Of a DNA stretch of 64,000 nt, positions 10,745 to 19,006 are shown piece after piece. Within the stretch, counting starts at the first letter, position 1. Each line of letters opens with the position of its first letter. Origin of the DNA: Malikia spinosa (GTDB lineage: Bacteria > Pseudomonadota > Gammaproteobacteria > Burkholderiales > Burkholderiaceae_C); assembly GCF_002980625.1 (NCBI RefSeq), contig NZ_PVLR01000030.1:1-64000 (forward strand), in the 5' to 3' direction. Both the position numbers and the translations under genes were made by a program. The notes beneath the pieces were generated by a model. That model had not been told where the DNA came from, made no database searches, and worked only from the letters and a program-made list of their open reading frames with translations.

Positions 10745-11857
10745 ATGGTCGATGCTGCTCAATTCGTCTCGCAAATACAGGCCTGGGGCCGGGAACTCGG
10801 ATTCTCCCAAATCGGAGTGGCCGCTGTCGACCTCTCGGCCGCCGAGCCCGGCTTGCTGGCCTGGCTCGAACAGGGTTTTCATGGCGACATGCACTACATG
10901 GCCGCCCATGGCGTCAAGCGCGCGCGACCGGCCGAACTGCTGCCCGGCACGCTCAGCGTGATCACGGCCAGGATGGATTATCTGCCGCGCGCCACGCCCG
11001 CGGGCTGGCAGGCCGTCGAATGGCAGCGCCATGACGATCCGGGCCAGGGCCTGGTCTCGCTCTACGCCCGCGGCCGGGACTACCACAAGGTGCTGCGCCA
11101 GCGCCTGCAGCAGCTGGCCGACCGCATGGCCGAGCAGCTCGGGCCGTTCGGTCACCGCGCCTTTACCGATTCGGCGCCGGTGCTCGAGGTCGAGCTTGCC
11201 AGCCGCAGCGGCCTGGGCTGGCGCGGCAAGCACACCCTGACGCTGAGCCGTGACGCCGGCTCGATGTTCTTCCTGGGCGAGATCTTTGTCGACCGCGCGC
11301 TGCCCGCTACCGAGCCGGCCAGCGCGCATTGCGGCCAGTGCCGCGCCTGCCTCGACGCCTGCCCGACCCAGGCCATCATCGCGCCGTATCGGCTCGATGC
11401 GCGGCGCTGCATCTCCTACCTGACGATCGAGCATGGCGGGCCGATTCCGCTCGAATTCCGGCCGCTGCTGGGCAACCGCATCTACGGCTGCGACGACTGC
11501 CAGCTGGCCTGTCCCTGGAACAAGTTCGCCCAGCGCGCCGTCCTGCCCGACTTCGATGCGCGCGCCCCGCTGACCGGGCGCGGCCTGATCGAGCTGTTCG
11601 GCTGGAGCGAGGAGCAGTTCCTGCGCCAGACCGAGGGCAGCCCGATCCGGCGCATCGGCCATGAGCGCTGGCGGCGCAACCTGGCCGTGGCACTGGGCAA
11701 TGCGCTGCGCACGGCCGGCAGTACCGATGGCAGCGATCCGGCCGATTCTGCCGCTGCGTCGGTCAAGGCAGAGCTGCGCGCGGCGCTGCAGGCCGCCATG
11801 GACGACCCGAGCGAGCTGGTGCGCGAGCATGTGGCCTGGGCCCTGACGCAGTCCTAG
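10745..11857 (+). CDS. queG: Epoxyqueuosine reductase
   Basis: The 370-aa protein has the cobalamin-dependent QueG fold in its N-terminal two thirds. Two 4Fe-4S clusters are indicated by CGQCRACLDACP (C196, C199, C202, C206), a further C222, and CDDCQLACPW (C249, C252, C256). A HEAT-like C-terminal segment follows. It carries out the last step of queuosine synthesis, reducing epoxyqueuosine in the tRNA wobble position. The ATG at 10745 begins MVDAAQFVSQIQAW; upstream in-frame sequence belongs to the opposite-strand tsaE. It is divergent from tsaE, so this locus groups two tRNA-modification genes. Confidence 0.95.
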   Translation: MVDAAQFVSQIQAWGRELGFSQIGVAAVDLSAAEPGLLAWLEQGFHGDMHYMAAHGVKRARPAELLPGTLSVITARMDYLPRATPAGWQAVEWQRHDDPGQGLVSLYARGRDYHKVLRQRLQQLADRMAEQLGPFGHRAFTDSAPVLEVELASRSGLGWRGKHTLTLSRDAGSMFFLGEIFVDRALPATEPASAHCGQCRACLDACPTQAIIAPYRLDARRCISYLTIEHGGPIPLEFRPLLGNRIYGCDDCQLACPWNKFAQRAVLPDFDARAPLTGRGLIELFGWSEEQFLRQTEGSPIRRIGHERWRRNLAVALGNALRTAGSTDGSDPADSAAASVKAELRAALQAAMDDPSELVREHVAWALTQS

Positions 11858-11888
11858 CCGCAGGTCCTGGGACCGGCCTCACCAGCCA

Positions 11889-12800
11889 TTACCAATGGGC
11901 CAACAGGCCCAGCGCCAGCGGCAGGCTCAGCATGCCCAGCAGCGTCGAGACCGTCACCAGTCCTGCGACATAGGCGCCGTTGTAGCCCATGCGCGCGGCC
12001 AGCACATAGCAGCTGGTGGCGGTCGGCACGGCCGAGAACATCAGCAGCACCCGGGTCGGCAGTTCGGGCAGCTGCCATAGCCGCGCCATCAGCAGCGCCA
12101 GCAGCGGCAGCCCGAGATGCTTGATCGTCAGCAGCGCCAGGCTCAGCGCCTTGCCCTCGCGCATGGCGCCGAGCTGCATGCCGGCACCCGCGGCCAGCAG
12201 GCCGAGCGCGATCGCCGCCTGGCCGATGCGCGTCAGCGTGGGCGTCAGGTCATCGGGCAGCTGCAGCCCGAGCAGGTTGGCGCACAGCCCGCTGGCCGTG
12301 GCCAGGATCAGCGGATTGCGCGCGAGTTCGCGCGACAGTCGCCCGCCGGCGTGGCGCGCCATCGGCAGCACCGCGCCGATGTTGAACACCGGCACCAGCA
12401 AGCCGATCAGCAGCGCCAGCAGCGGCAGGCCCGCAGGCCCTGCGACCCTCTCGATCAGTGCCAGCGCGATGAAGGAGTTGAAGCGGAACGCCACCTGGGC
12501 CCCCGCGGCATGCAGCCGGTGCTCGATCCGGCTCCCGAGCAGCGGCCAGCGCGGCAGCGAATAGGCCAGTGCGATGCCGGCTGCCGCCATGCACAGGCCG
12601 GCCCCCATCAGCGGCCGGGCCGCCTGCCAGTCCAGCGGGTGCTTGACGATCGAGTGAAACAGCAGCACCGGGAACAGGAAGTAGTAGACCAGCCGGTCGA
12701 CCTGGTCCCAGACCTGGCGGTTCAGCGCGCTGTGGCGGCACAGCAGATAGCCGCACAGGATCAGCACGAAGTCGGGTAGCAGCAGTGGGAAGAAGTTCAC
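11889..12800 (-). CDS. AEC-family (auxin efflux carrier-like) membrane transporter
   Basis: The 303-aa protein is hydrophobic throughout with about ten predicted membrane helices in two halves, as in the Mem_trans/AEC family (conserved NPLI in the middle and PTATSCYVLA in the second half). Bacterial members export or exchange organic acids or other small anions; the substrate here cannot be read. The frame begins with GTG at 12800 (MNFFPLLLPDFVLILCGYLL). A perfect palindrome lies only 3 bp upstream of that start, so expression may be repressor-controlled. It is divergent from the NYN-like gene. Confidence 0.82.
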   Translation of the reverse strand: MNFFPLLLPDFVLILCGYLLCRHSALNRQVWDQVDRLVYYFLFPVLLFHSIVKHPLDWQAARPLMGAGLCMAAAGIALAYSLPRWPLLGSRIEHRLHAAGAQVAFRFNSFIALALIERVAGPAGLPLLALLIGLLVPVFNIGAVLPMARHAGGRLSRELARNPLILATASGLCANLLGLQLPDDLTPTLTRIGQAAIALGLLAAGAGMQLGAMREGKALSLALLTIKHLGLPLLALLMARLWQLPELPTRVLLMFSAVPTATSCYVLAARMGYNGAYVAGLVTVSTLLGMLSLPLALGLLAHW

Positions 12801-12803
12801 CCC

Positions 12804-12821
12804 GCAAGCATAAATGCTTGC
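12804..12821. promoter_or_regulatory. Perfect inverted repeat upstream of the AEC transporter
   Basis: The sequence GCAAGCAT-AA-ATGCTTGC has 8-bp perfect arms and a 2-bp centre. It covers the expected ribosome site or promoter edge of the AEC gene and lies in the divergent intergenic region. It looks like an operator for a dimeric repressor, or could fold in the mRNA. No regulator gene sits beside it. Confidence 0.45.
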
Positions 12822-12899
12822 TCTGCGATCCCTGTATGAACCATGTCACAATCTTGCCTCTTATTCCTATCAGAGCCCACCTATCGGGCCATTACTTTT

Positions 12900-13844
12900 A
12901 TGAAAATGAAGTTTCATCTGGGCAAGCGCAGCATGCCCCGCCATCCCCATTCCCATCAGCCCGGTGGCGGCATCACCCAGGTCGTCGCGCTGGTCGACGA
13001 GCGCTACCTCAAATGGCTGGCGGCCCAGCATGCCAGCGCGCCCTTGCAGCTGCAGCGCCACAACCTGCAGCCGGTGCTGGTCGATCTGCTGCGCCAGAGT
13101 GCGCCCGATACCCAGCTGCTGCGCGCCTATGTGTTTTCCGATCAGCAGGTGCTCGACCTGTGCGATGACGTCGTCGTGCGCGGCGTGCCGCAGCATGCGA
13201 TCGATGGCGGCCTGGGCCTGGTGCGCTCGCTCGGGCTCGAGCTCAACCAGCTGGCCCAGCATGGCGGCGCCGGCCTGGTGCTGATCCTGAGCGACGACGA
13301 GCGCCTGATTCCCTATATTGATGAAGCACAGTGGCGCGGCCTCAAGGTGGCGCTGGTCAGCGACGAGGGCAGCCTCGACATGCCCAAGCTCATGACCGAG
13401 GACCCGAGCTGGGCCCGCCTGCTGCTGCAGGCCGACCGCCGCCTCGCGCTGGGATCGACCGCCTGGGAGGCGCTGACCGTGCCGGGCGCCGTGCTGCAGT
13501 CCAGCCGCCCCCCGGTCTCCCAGCTGCCGGCGCAGCAGTCCGAGCGCGATAGTGACGCCGGCGAGAGTTATTTCAGCAACGCCTTGCCCTCGGACGACTG
13601 GCTTGAGCAGGTCAGGCAGGTGATCCAGTCCTGGTGGTCCGAGGAGACCCCCGACGCCCGTCTCGATCTGCAGGAAGAGATGCAGAACAGCCAGGGCGTG
13701 CCGCCCGAGACCGACCGCCATCTGCTGCTGCGCGTGCGCCGCGAGCTGGCGCGCACGCTGAGCTTCCAGGAGAAGAAGGCGATGCGCGAGCTGATCCGAG
13801 CCACCGTGCTGGCGCCGGCACAGGACCTGCCGGTCACCTCCTGA
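12900..13844 (+). CDS. Hypothetical protein, possible NYN/PIN-like domain
   Basis: I do not recognise this family with confidence. From an ATG at 12900 it has 314 aa. Residues about 25-170 suggest a degenerate NYN/LabA-like nuclease fold: an opening QVVALVDERYLKWL strand with an acidic residue, a RGVPQHAIDGGLGL segment and a strand-turn LVLILSDDERLIPYIDEA followed by GLKVALVSDE. The C-terminal half is polar, ending in a helical segment RRELARTLSFQEKKAMREL. Starts at 12843, 12900, 12906 and 12933 are all possible; the AT-richer DNA before 12933 argues for a later start. It is 17 bp upstream of the methyltransferase-rnhA pair. Confidence 0.7.
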   Translation: MKMKFHLGKRSMPRHPHSHQPGGGITQVVALVDERYLKWLAAQHASAPLQLQRHNLQPVLVDLLRQSAPDTQLLRAYVFSDQQVLDLCDDVVVRGVPQHAIDGGLGLVRSLGLELNQLAQHGGAGLVLILSDDERLIPYIDEAQWRGLKVALVSDEGSLDMPKLMTEDPSWARLLLQADRRLALGSTAWEALTVPGAVLQSSRPPVSQLPAQQSERDSDAGESYFSNALPSDDWLEQVRQVIQSWWSEETPDARLDLQEEMQNSQGVPPETDRHLLLRVRRELARTLSFQEKKAMRELIRATVLAPAQDLPVTS

Positions 13845-13861
13845 GCGGGACCGGGCCGGTC

Positions 13862-14677
13862 ATGAACGACAGGAGCGCATCCGGCCAGGAGCTCGCGGCC
13901 TGGTTCGCGACCCCGCCCGGGCGCTATCTGCTCGACTGGGAGCGCGAGCAGTTCGACCGGGCGGTGGCGGATCGCTTCGGCTACCACGCGCTGCAGCTCG
14001 GCCTGCCCGAGCTCGCCACGCTGCGCGCCAACCGCATGCCGCACCGCTGGCTGGCGCTGCCTGAGTCCGCCGAGGCCGCCGGGCTGGCGAGCGTAGGCCC
14101 GGACGCCGACCCCGCGGTCGCGCTCGTGACCCATGCCGCCGCGCTGCCCTTTGCGGCCAGCAGCCTGGACCTGGTGGTGTTGCCGCACACGCTCGAATTC
14201 AGCGCTGACCCGCATGCCGTGCTGCGCGAGGTCGAGCGCGTGCTGGTGCCCGAGGGCCGGGTCGTGATCTCGGGCTTTCACCCCTTGAGCCTCTGGGGCT
14301 GGCGCCAGTGGCGCGCGCGCTGGGCTGCCCGCCTGGGCTTGCGGGGCGATTCCGCTCAGCTGTTCCTGCCCGAGGCCGGCGATTTCATCGCGCCCTGGCG
14401 CGTGCATGACTGGCTGCACCTGCTGAGCTTCGAGCCCGAATTCCAGACCCAGGGCTGCTGGCGTCCGGCCGTGCGCAGCGAAACCTGGTTGCAGCGCTGG
14501 GCCTGGATCGACCGCATCGGCCCGCATGGCTGGCCGCTGCCGGGCGCAGTCTATTTTCTGGTCGCGGTCAAGCGCGTGCGCGGCATGCACCTGCTGGGCC
14601 CGGCCTGGAAGCCGCGCCGCGCCGGCCTCAAGCCGGTCGCGGTGGCGCAAAAACATCCCTTATCTAAGAATCGATGA
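13862..14677 (+). CDS. SAM-dependent class I methyltransferase
   Basis: The 271-aa protein resembles Methyltransf_11 members found upstream of rnhA in many betaproteobacteria. The clearest motifs are the [17 protein letters not shown] segment (motif post-I region) and the [21 protein letters not shown] segment (motif III, as in UbiE-like enzymes). The glycine-rich SAM loop expected near residues 35-45 is weak, with [11 protein letters not shown] in its place. The substrate is unknown. The last 4 bp overlap the rnhA start (ATGA), so the two are coupled. It follows the NYN-like gene by 17 bp. Confidence 0.85.
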   Translation: MNDRSASGQELAAWFATPPGRYLLDWEREQFDRAVADRFGYHALQLGLPELATLRANRMPHRWLALPESAEAAGLASVGPDADPAVALVTHAAALPFAASSLDLVVLPHTLEFSADPHAVLREVERVLVPEGRVVISGFHPLSLWGWRQWRARWAARLGLRGDSAQLFLPEAGDFIAPWRVHDWLHLLSFEPEFQTQGCWRPAVRSETWLQRWAWIDRIGPHGWPLPGAVYFLVAVKRVRGMHLLGPAWKPRRAGLKPVAVAQKHPLSKNR

Positions 14678-15111
14678 ATCCTGTCACCATTTACACCGAC
14701 GGTGCCTGCAAGGGCAATCCGGGTCCGGGCGGCTGGGGCGTGCTGTTGCGCGCGGGCGCGGCCGAAAAGGAACTTTTTGGCGGCGAGCGCGAGACCACCA
14801 ACAACCGCATGGAGCTGACTGCCGTGATCCAGGGCCTGCTGGCCTTGAAGCGGCCCTGCCATGTCAGCCTCTACCTCGACAGCCAGTATGTGCGCAAGGG
14901 CATCACCGAGTGGATGGCGGGCTGGAAGGCACGCGGCTGGAAGACCGCGTCCAAGGAGCCGGTCAAGAACCAGGACCTGTGGCAGCAGCTCGACGCGGTG
15001 GTGCAGGGGCATGGTCACCGGATCGACTGGCACTGGGTGCGCGGACATGCCGGCGACCCGGGCAACGAGCGCGCCGATGCGCTGGCCAACCGCGGCGTGC
15101 CCACCCGCTAA
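14674..15111 (+). CDS. rnhA: Ribonuclease HI
   Basis: The 145-aa protein matches the size of bacterial RNase HI. The metal-binding acidic residues are visible: D9 ([14 protein letters not shown]), E47 (NNRMELTAV), D69 (LYLDSQYV) and an Asp in NERADALAN, plus the catalytic-loop His in GHAGDPGNE. The basic handle region [18 protein letters not shown] is present. It removes RNA from RNA-DNA hybrids such as primers and R-loops. It is coupled to the upstream methyltransferase by an ATGA overlap and converges on moeA with a 9-bp gap. Confidence 0.97.
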   Translation: MNPVTIYTDGACKGNPGPGGWGVLLRAGAAEKELFGGERETTNNRMELTAVIQGLLALKRPCHVSLYLDSQYVRKGITEWMAGWKARGWKTASKEPVKNQDLWQQLDAVVQGHGHRIDWHWVRGHAGDPGNERADALANRGVPTR

Positions 15112-15120
15112 ACCAGCGTC

Positions 15121-16398
15121 TCAGATCAGGCCGTCGAACAGCAGCAGCTCGACCGGGTCGCCGATGGCAACGTTGCCTTGGCCGTGATCGAGCCGGATCA
15201 GGCAGTTGGCCTCGGCCATCGAGCGCAGCACGCCCGAGCCCTGGCTGCCGGTGCTGCGCACCTGCAGGCTGCCGTCGGCGGTGCGGCTTGCGATACCGCG
15301 CTGGAATTCGGTGCGGCCCGGCTTCTTGCGCATCGCCTGCTCGCTGCGCGCCGTCACGCGCAGCGGCTGGGTCTGGCTCGCGCCCATCAGGCGCAGCAGG
15401 GCGGGGCGCACGAAGGCCAGGAAGGTCACCATGACCGCGACCGGATTGCCGGGCAGGCCGAACAGCAGCGCGCTGCGACCGGCCTGTTGCAGCCGGCCCA
15501 CCGCCATCGGGCGGCCCGGACGCATCGCGATGCGCCAGAACGCCATGTCGCCCAGCTGCCGCATGACCGCCTTGGTGTGGTCGGCCTCGCCGACGCTGAC
15601 GCCGCCGCTCGTGATGACCGCGTCGGCCATCGACGCGGCCTGCCGGAAGGCCGCTTCCAGGCTGTCGGCCCGGTCCGGCACCGCGCCGAGGTCGATCAGC
15701 TCGACCCCGAGGCGCTTGAGCAGGCCGAACAGGGTGTAGCGGTTGCTGTCGTAGACCGCGCCTTCGCGCGGCGGCTGACCCAGGCTCAGGATCTCGTCGC
15801 CGGTCGAGAAGAAGGCCACTTTCGGGCGCCGCCATACCGTGACCTCGGCCAGTCCCAGGCTGGCGATCAGCCCGAGCGCGGCCGGCCCGATCCGGCTGCC
15901 GGCCAGCAACGCCGGCTGGCCGGCCATCAGGTCCTCGCCCAGCAGGCGGCGGTTGTCGCCCGCGCGCAGTGCATCGGCCGGAATCTGGATGAACTCGCCT
16001 TCGATCCGGGTCAGCTCGAGCGGCACCACGGTGTCGAGTCCGGCCGGCATTACCGCGCCGGTCATGATCTTCACGCATTGGCCCGGCCCCAATTCGCCCT
16101 GCCAGGCTGCGCCGGCATAGGCGGTGCCGACCACGCGCAGCGCCAGCGCCTGGCCGGCTTGCAATTGAGAGCCGGCAAAGGCGAAGCCGTCCATCGCCGA
16201 GTTGTCGTGCGGCGGCACACTGAGCGGCGCGATCAGGTCTGCCGCCAGCACCCGGTCGAGCGCGTCGAACAGGCCGACGCGTTCGGTCTGCACCACCGGC
16301 TCGACCAGCCGCGACAGGAACTCGTCGACCGCATCGGCCGGCAGTGCGTTCGGGTCATAGCCTTGCAGTTCGGCCGCGATCTGGTCCAGTGTCTTCAT
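15121..16398 (-). CDS. moeA: Molybdopterin molybdenumtransferase MoeA
   Basis: The 425-aa protein shows the MoeA signatures PPHDNSAMDGFAF, KIMTGAVMPAG and VPLE in the N-terminal domains, the MPT-binding FFSTGDEIL and VYDSNRYTL segments, TSGGVSVGEADHTK, and GLPGNPVAVMVTF. It inserts molybdate into adenylylated molybdopterin, the final step of Mo cofactor synthesis. I chose ATG 16398; a TTG two codons upstream is possible. It is the last gene of a moaA-mobA-moeA set on this strand. The nearby tungstate transporter supplies a chemically related oxyanion. Confidence 0.95.
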   Translation of the reverse strand: MKTLDQIAAELQGYDPNALPADAVDEFLSRLVEPVVQTERVGLFDALDRVLAADLIAPLSVPPHDNSAMDGFAFAGSQLQAGQALALRVVGTAYAGAAWQGELGPGQCVKIMTGAVMPAGLDTVVPLELTRIEGEFIQIPADALRAGDNRRLLGEDLMAGQPALLAGSRIGPAALGLIASLGLAEVTVWRRPKVAFFSTGDEILSLGQPPREGAVYDSNRYTLFGLLKRLGVELIDLGAVPDRADSLEAAFRQAASMADAVITSGGVSVGEADHTKAVMRQLGDMAFWRIAMRPGRPMAVGRLQQAGRSALLFGLPGNPVAVMVTFLAFVRPALLRLMGASQTQPLRVTARSEQAMRKKPGRTEFQRGIASRTADGSLQVRSTGSQGSGVLRSMAEANCLIRLDHGQGNVAIGDPVELLLFDGLI

Positions 16399-16432
16399 CT
16401 TCAAGCAGGAAATGGGGGTCGGTCAATTGGGG

Positions 16433-17104
16433 TCAGAGACCGATTTCGAGCGCACGCAGTTCGGCCAGGGTGTTGGCATTGTAGAAGGCGCGCGGGTCGT
16501 CGCCGGGCGCATCGAAGGCGACCGCGACATGGCGCTGCGATCCGATCCAGTGGTCGATCTTGCGTCCGCCGCCCTGCAGGTAGGCGTGCAGGCTGCCGGC
16601 CAGTTCGCGCCGGAGCAGGCAGAACACCGGCTGGCGGCGCAGCAGGCCTTCCTCGTCGCGGCCCAGCGCCAGCGCCAGGTCGGCGCCCTCGCGCTCGGCC
16701 GCCTGCGCCAGCCGCTCCAGCAGGTCGAGCGGAAACAGCGGCGAGTCGCAGGGCACGGTCAGCAGCCAGGGCCGGCTGCTGTGCTCCAGCCCGGCCAGGA
16801 AGCCCGCCAGCGGACCCGGGAAGTCGGCCAGGGCATCGGGCCAGACCGGCAGTCCCAGCGCGCGGTAGTCGTCCAGGTGCCGGTTGGCGTTGACCATGAT
16901 GGTGCCAAGCCGCCCGCCGGCCTGCTGGCGCAGCCGCGCCAGCGCGTGCTCGACCAGCGCTTGCCCGTTGAGGTGCTGCAGTCCCTTGTCGACCCCGCCC
17001 ATGCGCGAGCCCCGGCCGCCGGCCAGGATCAGCGCGTCCACCGATGTGCTTGCCTCTGTGCTGGTCTGTGTGTCCAATGTTGCGTCCCGTTCCGCCTGCG
17101 CCAT
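16433..17104 (-). CDS. mobA: Molybdenum cofactor guanylyltransferase MobA
   Basis: The 223-aa protein has the nucleotidyltransferase motif LILAGGRGSRMGGVDKGL at about residues 25-42, the metal-binding VPCDSPLFP and the FYNANTLAEL end typical of MobA. It attaches GMP to Mo-molybdopterin to give the bis-MGD form used by DMSO reductase-family enzymes. The first 20 residues are a polar, non-conserved extension (MAQAERDATLDTQTS), so a later start cannot be excluded, although the ATG at 17104 sits 4 bp after the moaA stop. It lies between moaA and moeA. Confidence 0.94.
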   Translation of the reverse strand: MAQAERDATLDTQTSTEASTSVDALILAGGRGSRMGGVDKGLQHLNGQALVEHALARLRQQAGGRLGTIMVNANRHLDDYRALGLPVWPDALADFPGPLAGFLAGLEHSSRPWLLTVPCDSPLFPLDLLERLAQAAEREGADLALALGRDEEGLLRRQPVFCLLRRELAGSLHAYLQGGGRKIDHWIGSQRHVAVAFDAPGDDPRAFYNANTLAELRALEIGL

Positions 17105-17108
17105 GCCT

Positions 17109-18248
17109 TCAGCCCCCGATGTAGCTCATCTCGATCCGCTTTCCGGCCGCCGCGCTGTCGGCTGGCAGCAAGGCGCGCAGCTCGGAGTAGCGGTCAGTGC
17201 GCCCCTGCCAGATCGCGCCCAGCGCCGAGGCGATCTGTGCCTCGTCCGCCGCCTCATCGCGCAGCAGCGTGCGCAGGTCGTAGCCCTGCGAGGCAAACAG
17301 GCAGAGGTAGAGCCGGCCCTCCGTCGACAGTCTGGCACGGTTGCAGTCGCCGCAGAAGGCCTGGGTCACGCTGCTGATGACGCCGATCTCGCCCAACGCC
17401 GGATCATGAAGACCGTCGGCACCGGCATAGCCCCAGCGCTCGGCGGTCTCGCCCGGGGCCGAGGCCTGCAGCGGCACCAGCGCCAGCTCGCGCCCGATCC
17501 GCTCGACCACTTCGGCGCTCGGCAGCACCTGATCCATGCGCCAGCCGTTGGTCGCGCCGACATCCATGTATTCGATGAAGCGCAGCGTCACGCCGCTGCC
17601 GCGGAAATGGCGCGCCAGCGGCAGGATCTCCTGTTCGTTGGTGCCGCGCTTGACCACCATGTTGACCTTGATCGGACCCAGTCCCACCGCCTGCGCCGCC
17701 TCCAGCCCGTCGAGTACCGCCCGCACCGGAAAATCCACATCGTTCATGCGCCGGAAGATGGCGTCGTCGAGCGCGTCCAGGCTCACGGTGACGCGCTGCA
17801 GGCCCGCGTCCTTGAGCGCGCGCGCCTTGCGTGCCAGCAGGCTGCCATTGGTCGTCAGCGTCAGGTCCAGCGGCTGGCCGTCCGGGGTGCGTAGCGCCGC
17901 GAGTTGCTCGACCAGTTGCTCGAGGTCCTTGCGCAGCAGCGGCTCGCCGCCTGTGAGCCGGATCTTGCGCACACCATGGGCCACGAAGACCTTGGCCAGC
18001 CGGGTGATCTCCTCGAAGCGCAGCAGCGCCGAATGCGGCAGGTAGGGATGTCCCTGGTCGAACACCTCCTTGGGCATGCAGTAGCTGCAGCGGAAGTTGC
18101 AGCGGTCGGTCACGCTGATGCGCAGGTCGCGCAGCGGCCGGCCCAGCAGGTCGAGCCATGGCCCGCTGGTGGGGATGGCCTGGATAGGGCGGGGGGCCGA
18201 CAGCGCCTTGCTGCGCAGGTCGACCAGGGGGATCACGCGTTCTGCCAT
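17109..18248 (-). CDS. moaA: GTP 3',8-cyclase MoaA
   Basis: The 379-aa radical-SAM protein has the N-terminal cluster motif C50-x3-C54-x2-C57 in [11 protein letters not shown], the [12 protein letters not shown] segment, and the second cluster cysteines in [20 protein letters not shown]. It ends in the conserved double glycine (MSYIGG) required for catalysis. With MoaC it converts GTP to cyclic pyranopterin monophosphate, the first step of molybdopterin synthesis. It heads the moaA-mobA-moeA group and is divergent from ppa. Other molybdopterin genes (moaC, moaD, moaE) are not in the window. Confidence 0.96.
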   Translation of the reverse strand: MAERVIPLVDLRSKALSAPRPIQAIPTSGPWLDLLGRPLRDLRISVTDRCNFRCSYCMPKEVFDQGHPYLPHSALLRFEEITRLAKVFVAHGVRKIRLTGGEPLLRKDLEQLVEQLAALRTPDGQPLDLTLTTNGSLLARKARALKDAGLQRVTVSLDALDDAIFRRMNDVDFPVRAVLDGLEAAQAVGLGPIKVNMVVKRGTNEQEILPLARHFRGSGVTLRFIEYMDVGATNGWRMDQVLPSAEVVERIGRELALVPLQASAPGETAERWGYAGADGLHDPALGEIGVISSVTQAFCGDCNRARLSTEGRLYLCLFASQGYDLRTLLRDEAADEAQIASALGAIWQGRTDRYSELRALLPADSAAAGKRIEMSYIGG

Positions 18249-18380
18249 GAGGTCAAGATTACACCAAGGTGCACTGCGGCGGCATCCGCCGTAAGGAGGG
18301 GGTAGGTTGGCCCGGTAAAATGATTTTGATGCTTGCGCACCAGGCGCATGGCTTTCATCAACCTATTTCAGATCGACACT

Positions 18381-18917
18381 ATGTCCCTCGACCACGTCAC
18401 CCCCGGCAGCAAGGTGCCCGAAGCGTTCAACGTCATCATCGAGATCCCGATGAACGGCGACCCGATCAAGTACGAAGTCGACAAGGCCTCCGGCTGCGTC
18501 TTCGTCGACCGCTTCATGAACACCGCCATGCACTACCCGACCAACTACGGTTACGTGCCCAAGACCATCGCTGGCGATGGCGACCCGGTCGACGTGCTGG
18601 TCATCACCCCGGTGCCGCTGCCCCCGGGCGTGGTCGTGCCCTGCCGCGCGCTTGGCATCCTGAAGATGGAAGACGAAGGCGGCGTCGACGGCAAGGTCAT
18701 CGCCGTGCCGACTGCCAAGATCCTGCCGCTGTACGCCAAGATCGAATCGCTGGAAGATCTGGCCGAGATCCAGCTGGCCCAGATCAAGCATTTCTTCGAG
18801 CACTACAAGGACCTCGACGCCGGCAAGTGGGTCAAGGTGCTGGGCTGGGAAGGCAAGGAAGCCGCCCACCAGGAAATCACCGACGGCATCGCCGCCTACG
18901 ACAAGGAACAGGCCTGA
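18381..18917 (+). CDS. ppa: Inorganic pyrophosphatase
   Basis: The 178-aa family I pyrophosphatase has the active-site acidic motifs DGDPVDVLV and the conserved IEIP, KYEVDK, FVDRF and YPTNYGYVP segments. It hydrolyses pyrophosphate to drive biosynthesis. The ATG at 18381 gives the family-typical [18 protein letters not shown] start although no Shine-Dalgarno is seen; an ATG at 18348 would add 11 residues. A TAAAAT hexamer at 18316 is a possible -10 box. The gene stands alone between divergent moaA and the convergent FemAB-like gene. Confidence 0.96.
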   Translation: MSLDHVTPGSKVPEAFNVIIEIPMNGDPIKYEVDKASGCVFVDRFMNTAMHYPTNYGYVPKTIAGDGDPVDVLVITPVPLPPGVVVPCRALGILKMEDEGGVDGKVIAVPTAKILPLYAKIESLEDLAEIQLAQIKHFFEHYKDLDAGKWVKVLGWEGKEAAHQEITDGIAAYDKEQA

Positions 18918-18923
18918 GTCCCT

Positions 18924-18967
18924 GGCTGGCGGCCTTGATCTGATCTGATCTGATCCAGGCGCCAGCC
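18924..18967. terminator. Inverted repeat after ppa with a pentanucleotide repeat in its loop
   Basis: Arms GGCTGGCG (18924-18931) and CGCCAGCC (18960-18967) form a perfect 8-bp stem just after the ppa stop. The 28-nt loop contains the TGATC tandem array. There is no T-run, so terminator function is only inferred from its position between convergent genes. Confidence 0.35.
18936..18955. repeat. TGATC tandem repeat, four copies
   Basis: Four perfect consecutive copies of TGATC occupy 20 bp between ppa and the FemAB-like gene. Each copy contains GATC, so Dam-type methylation sites recur every 5 bp if the host has such an enzyme. The copy number could vary between strains. Confidence 0.8.
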
Positions 18968-19006
18968 CGCTGACGCTTCCCCTGTCAGCCCCCTGCAGTC
19001 CTGCGC

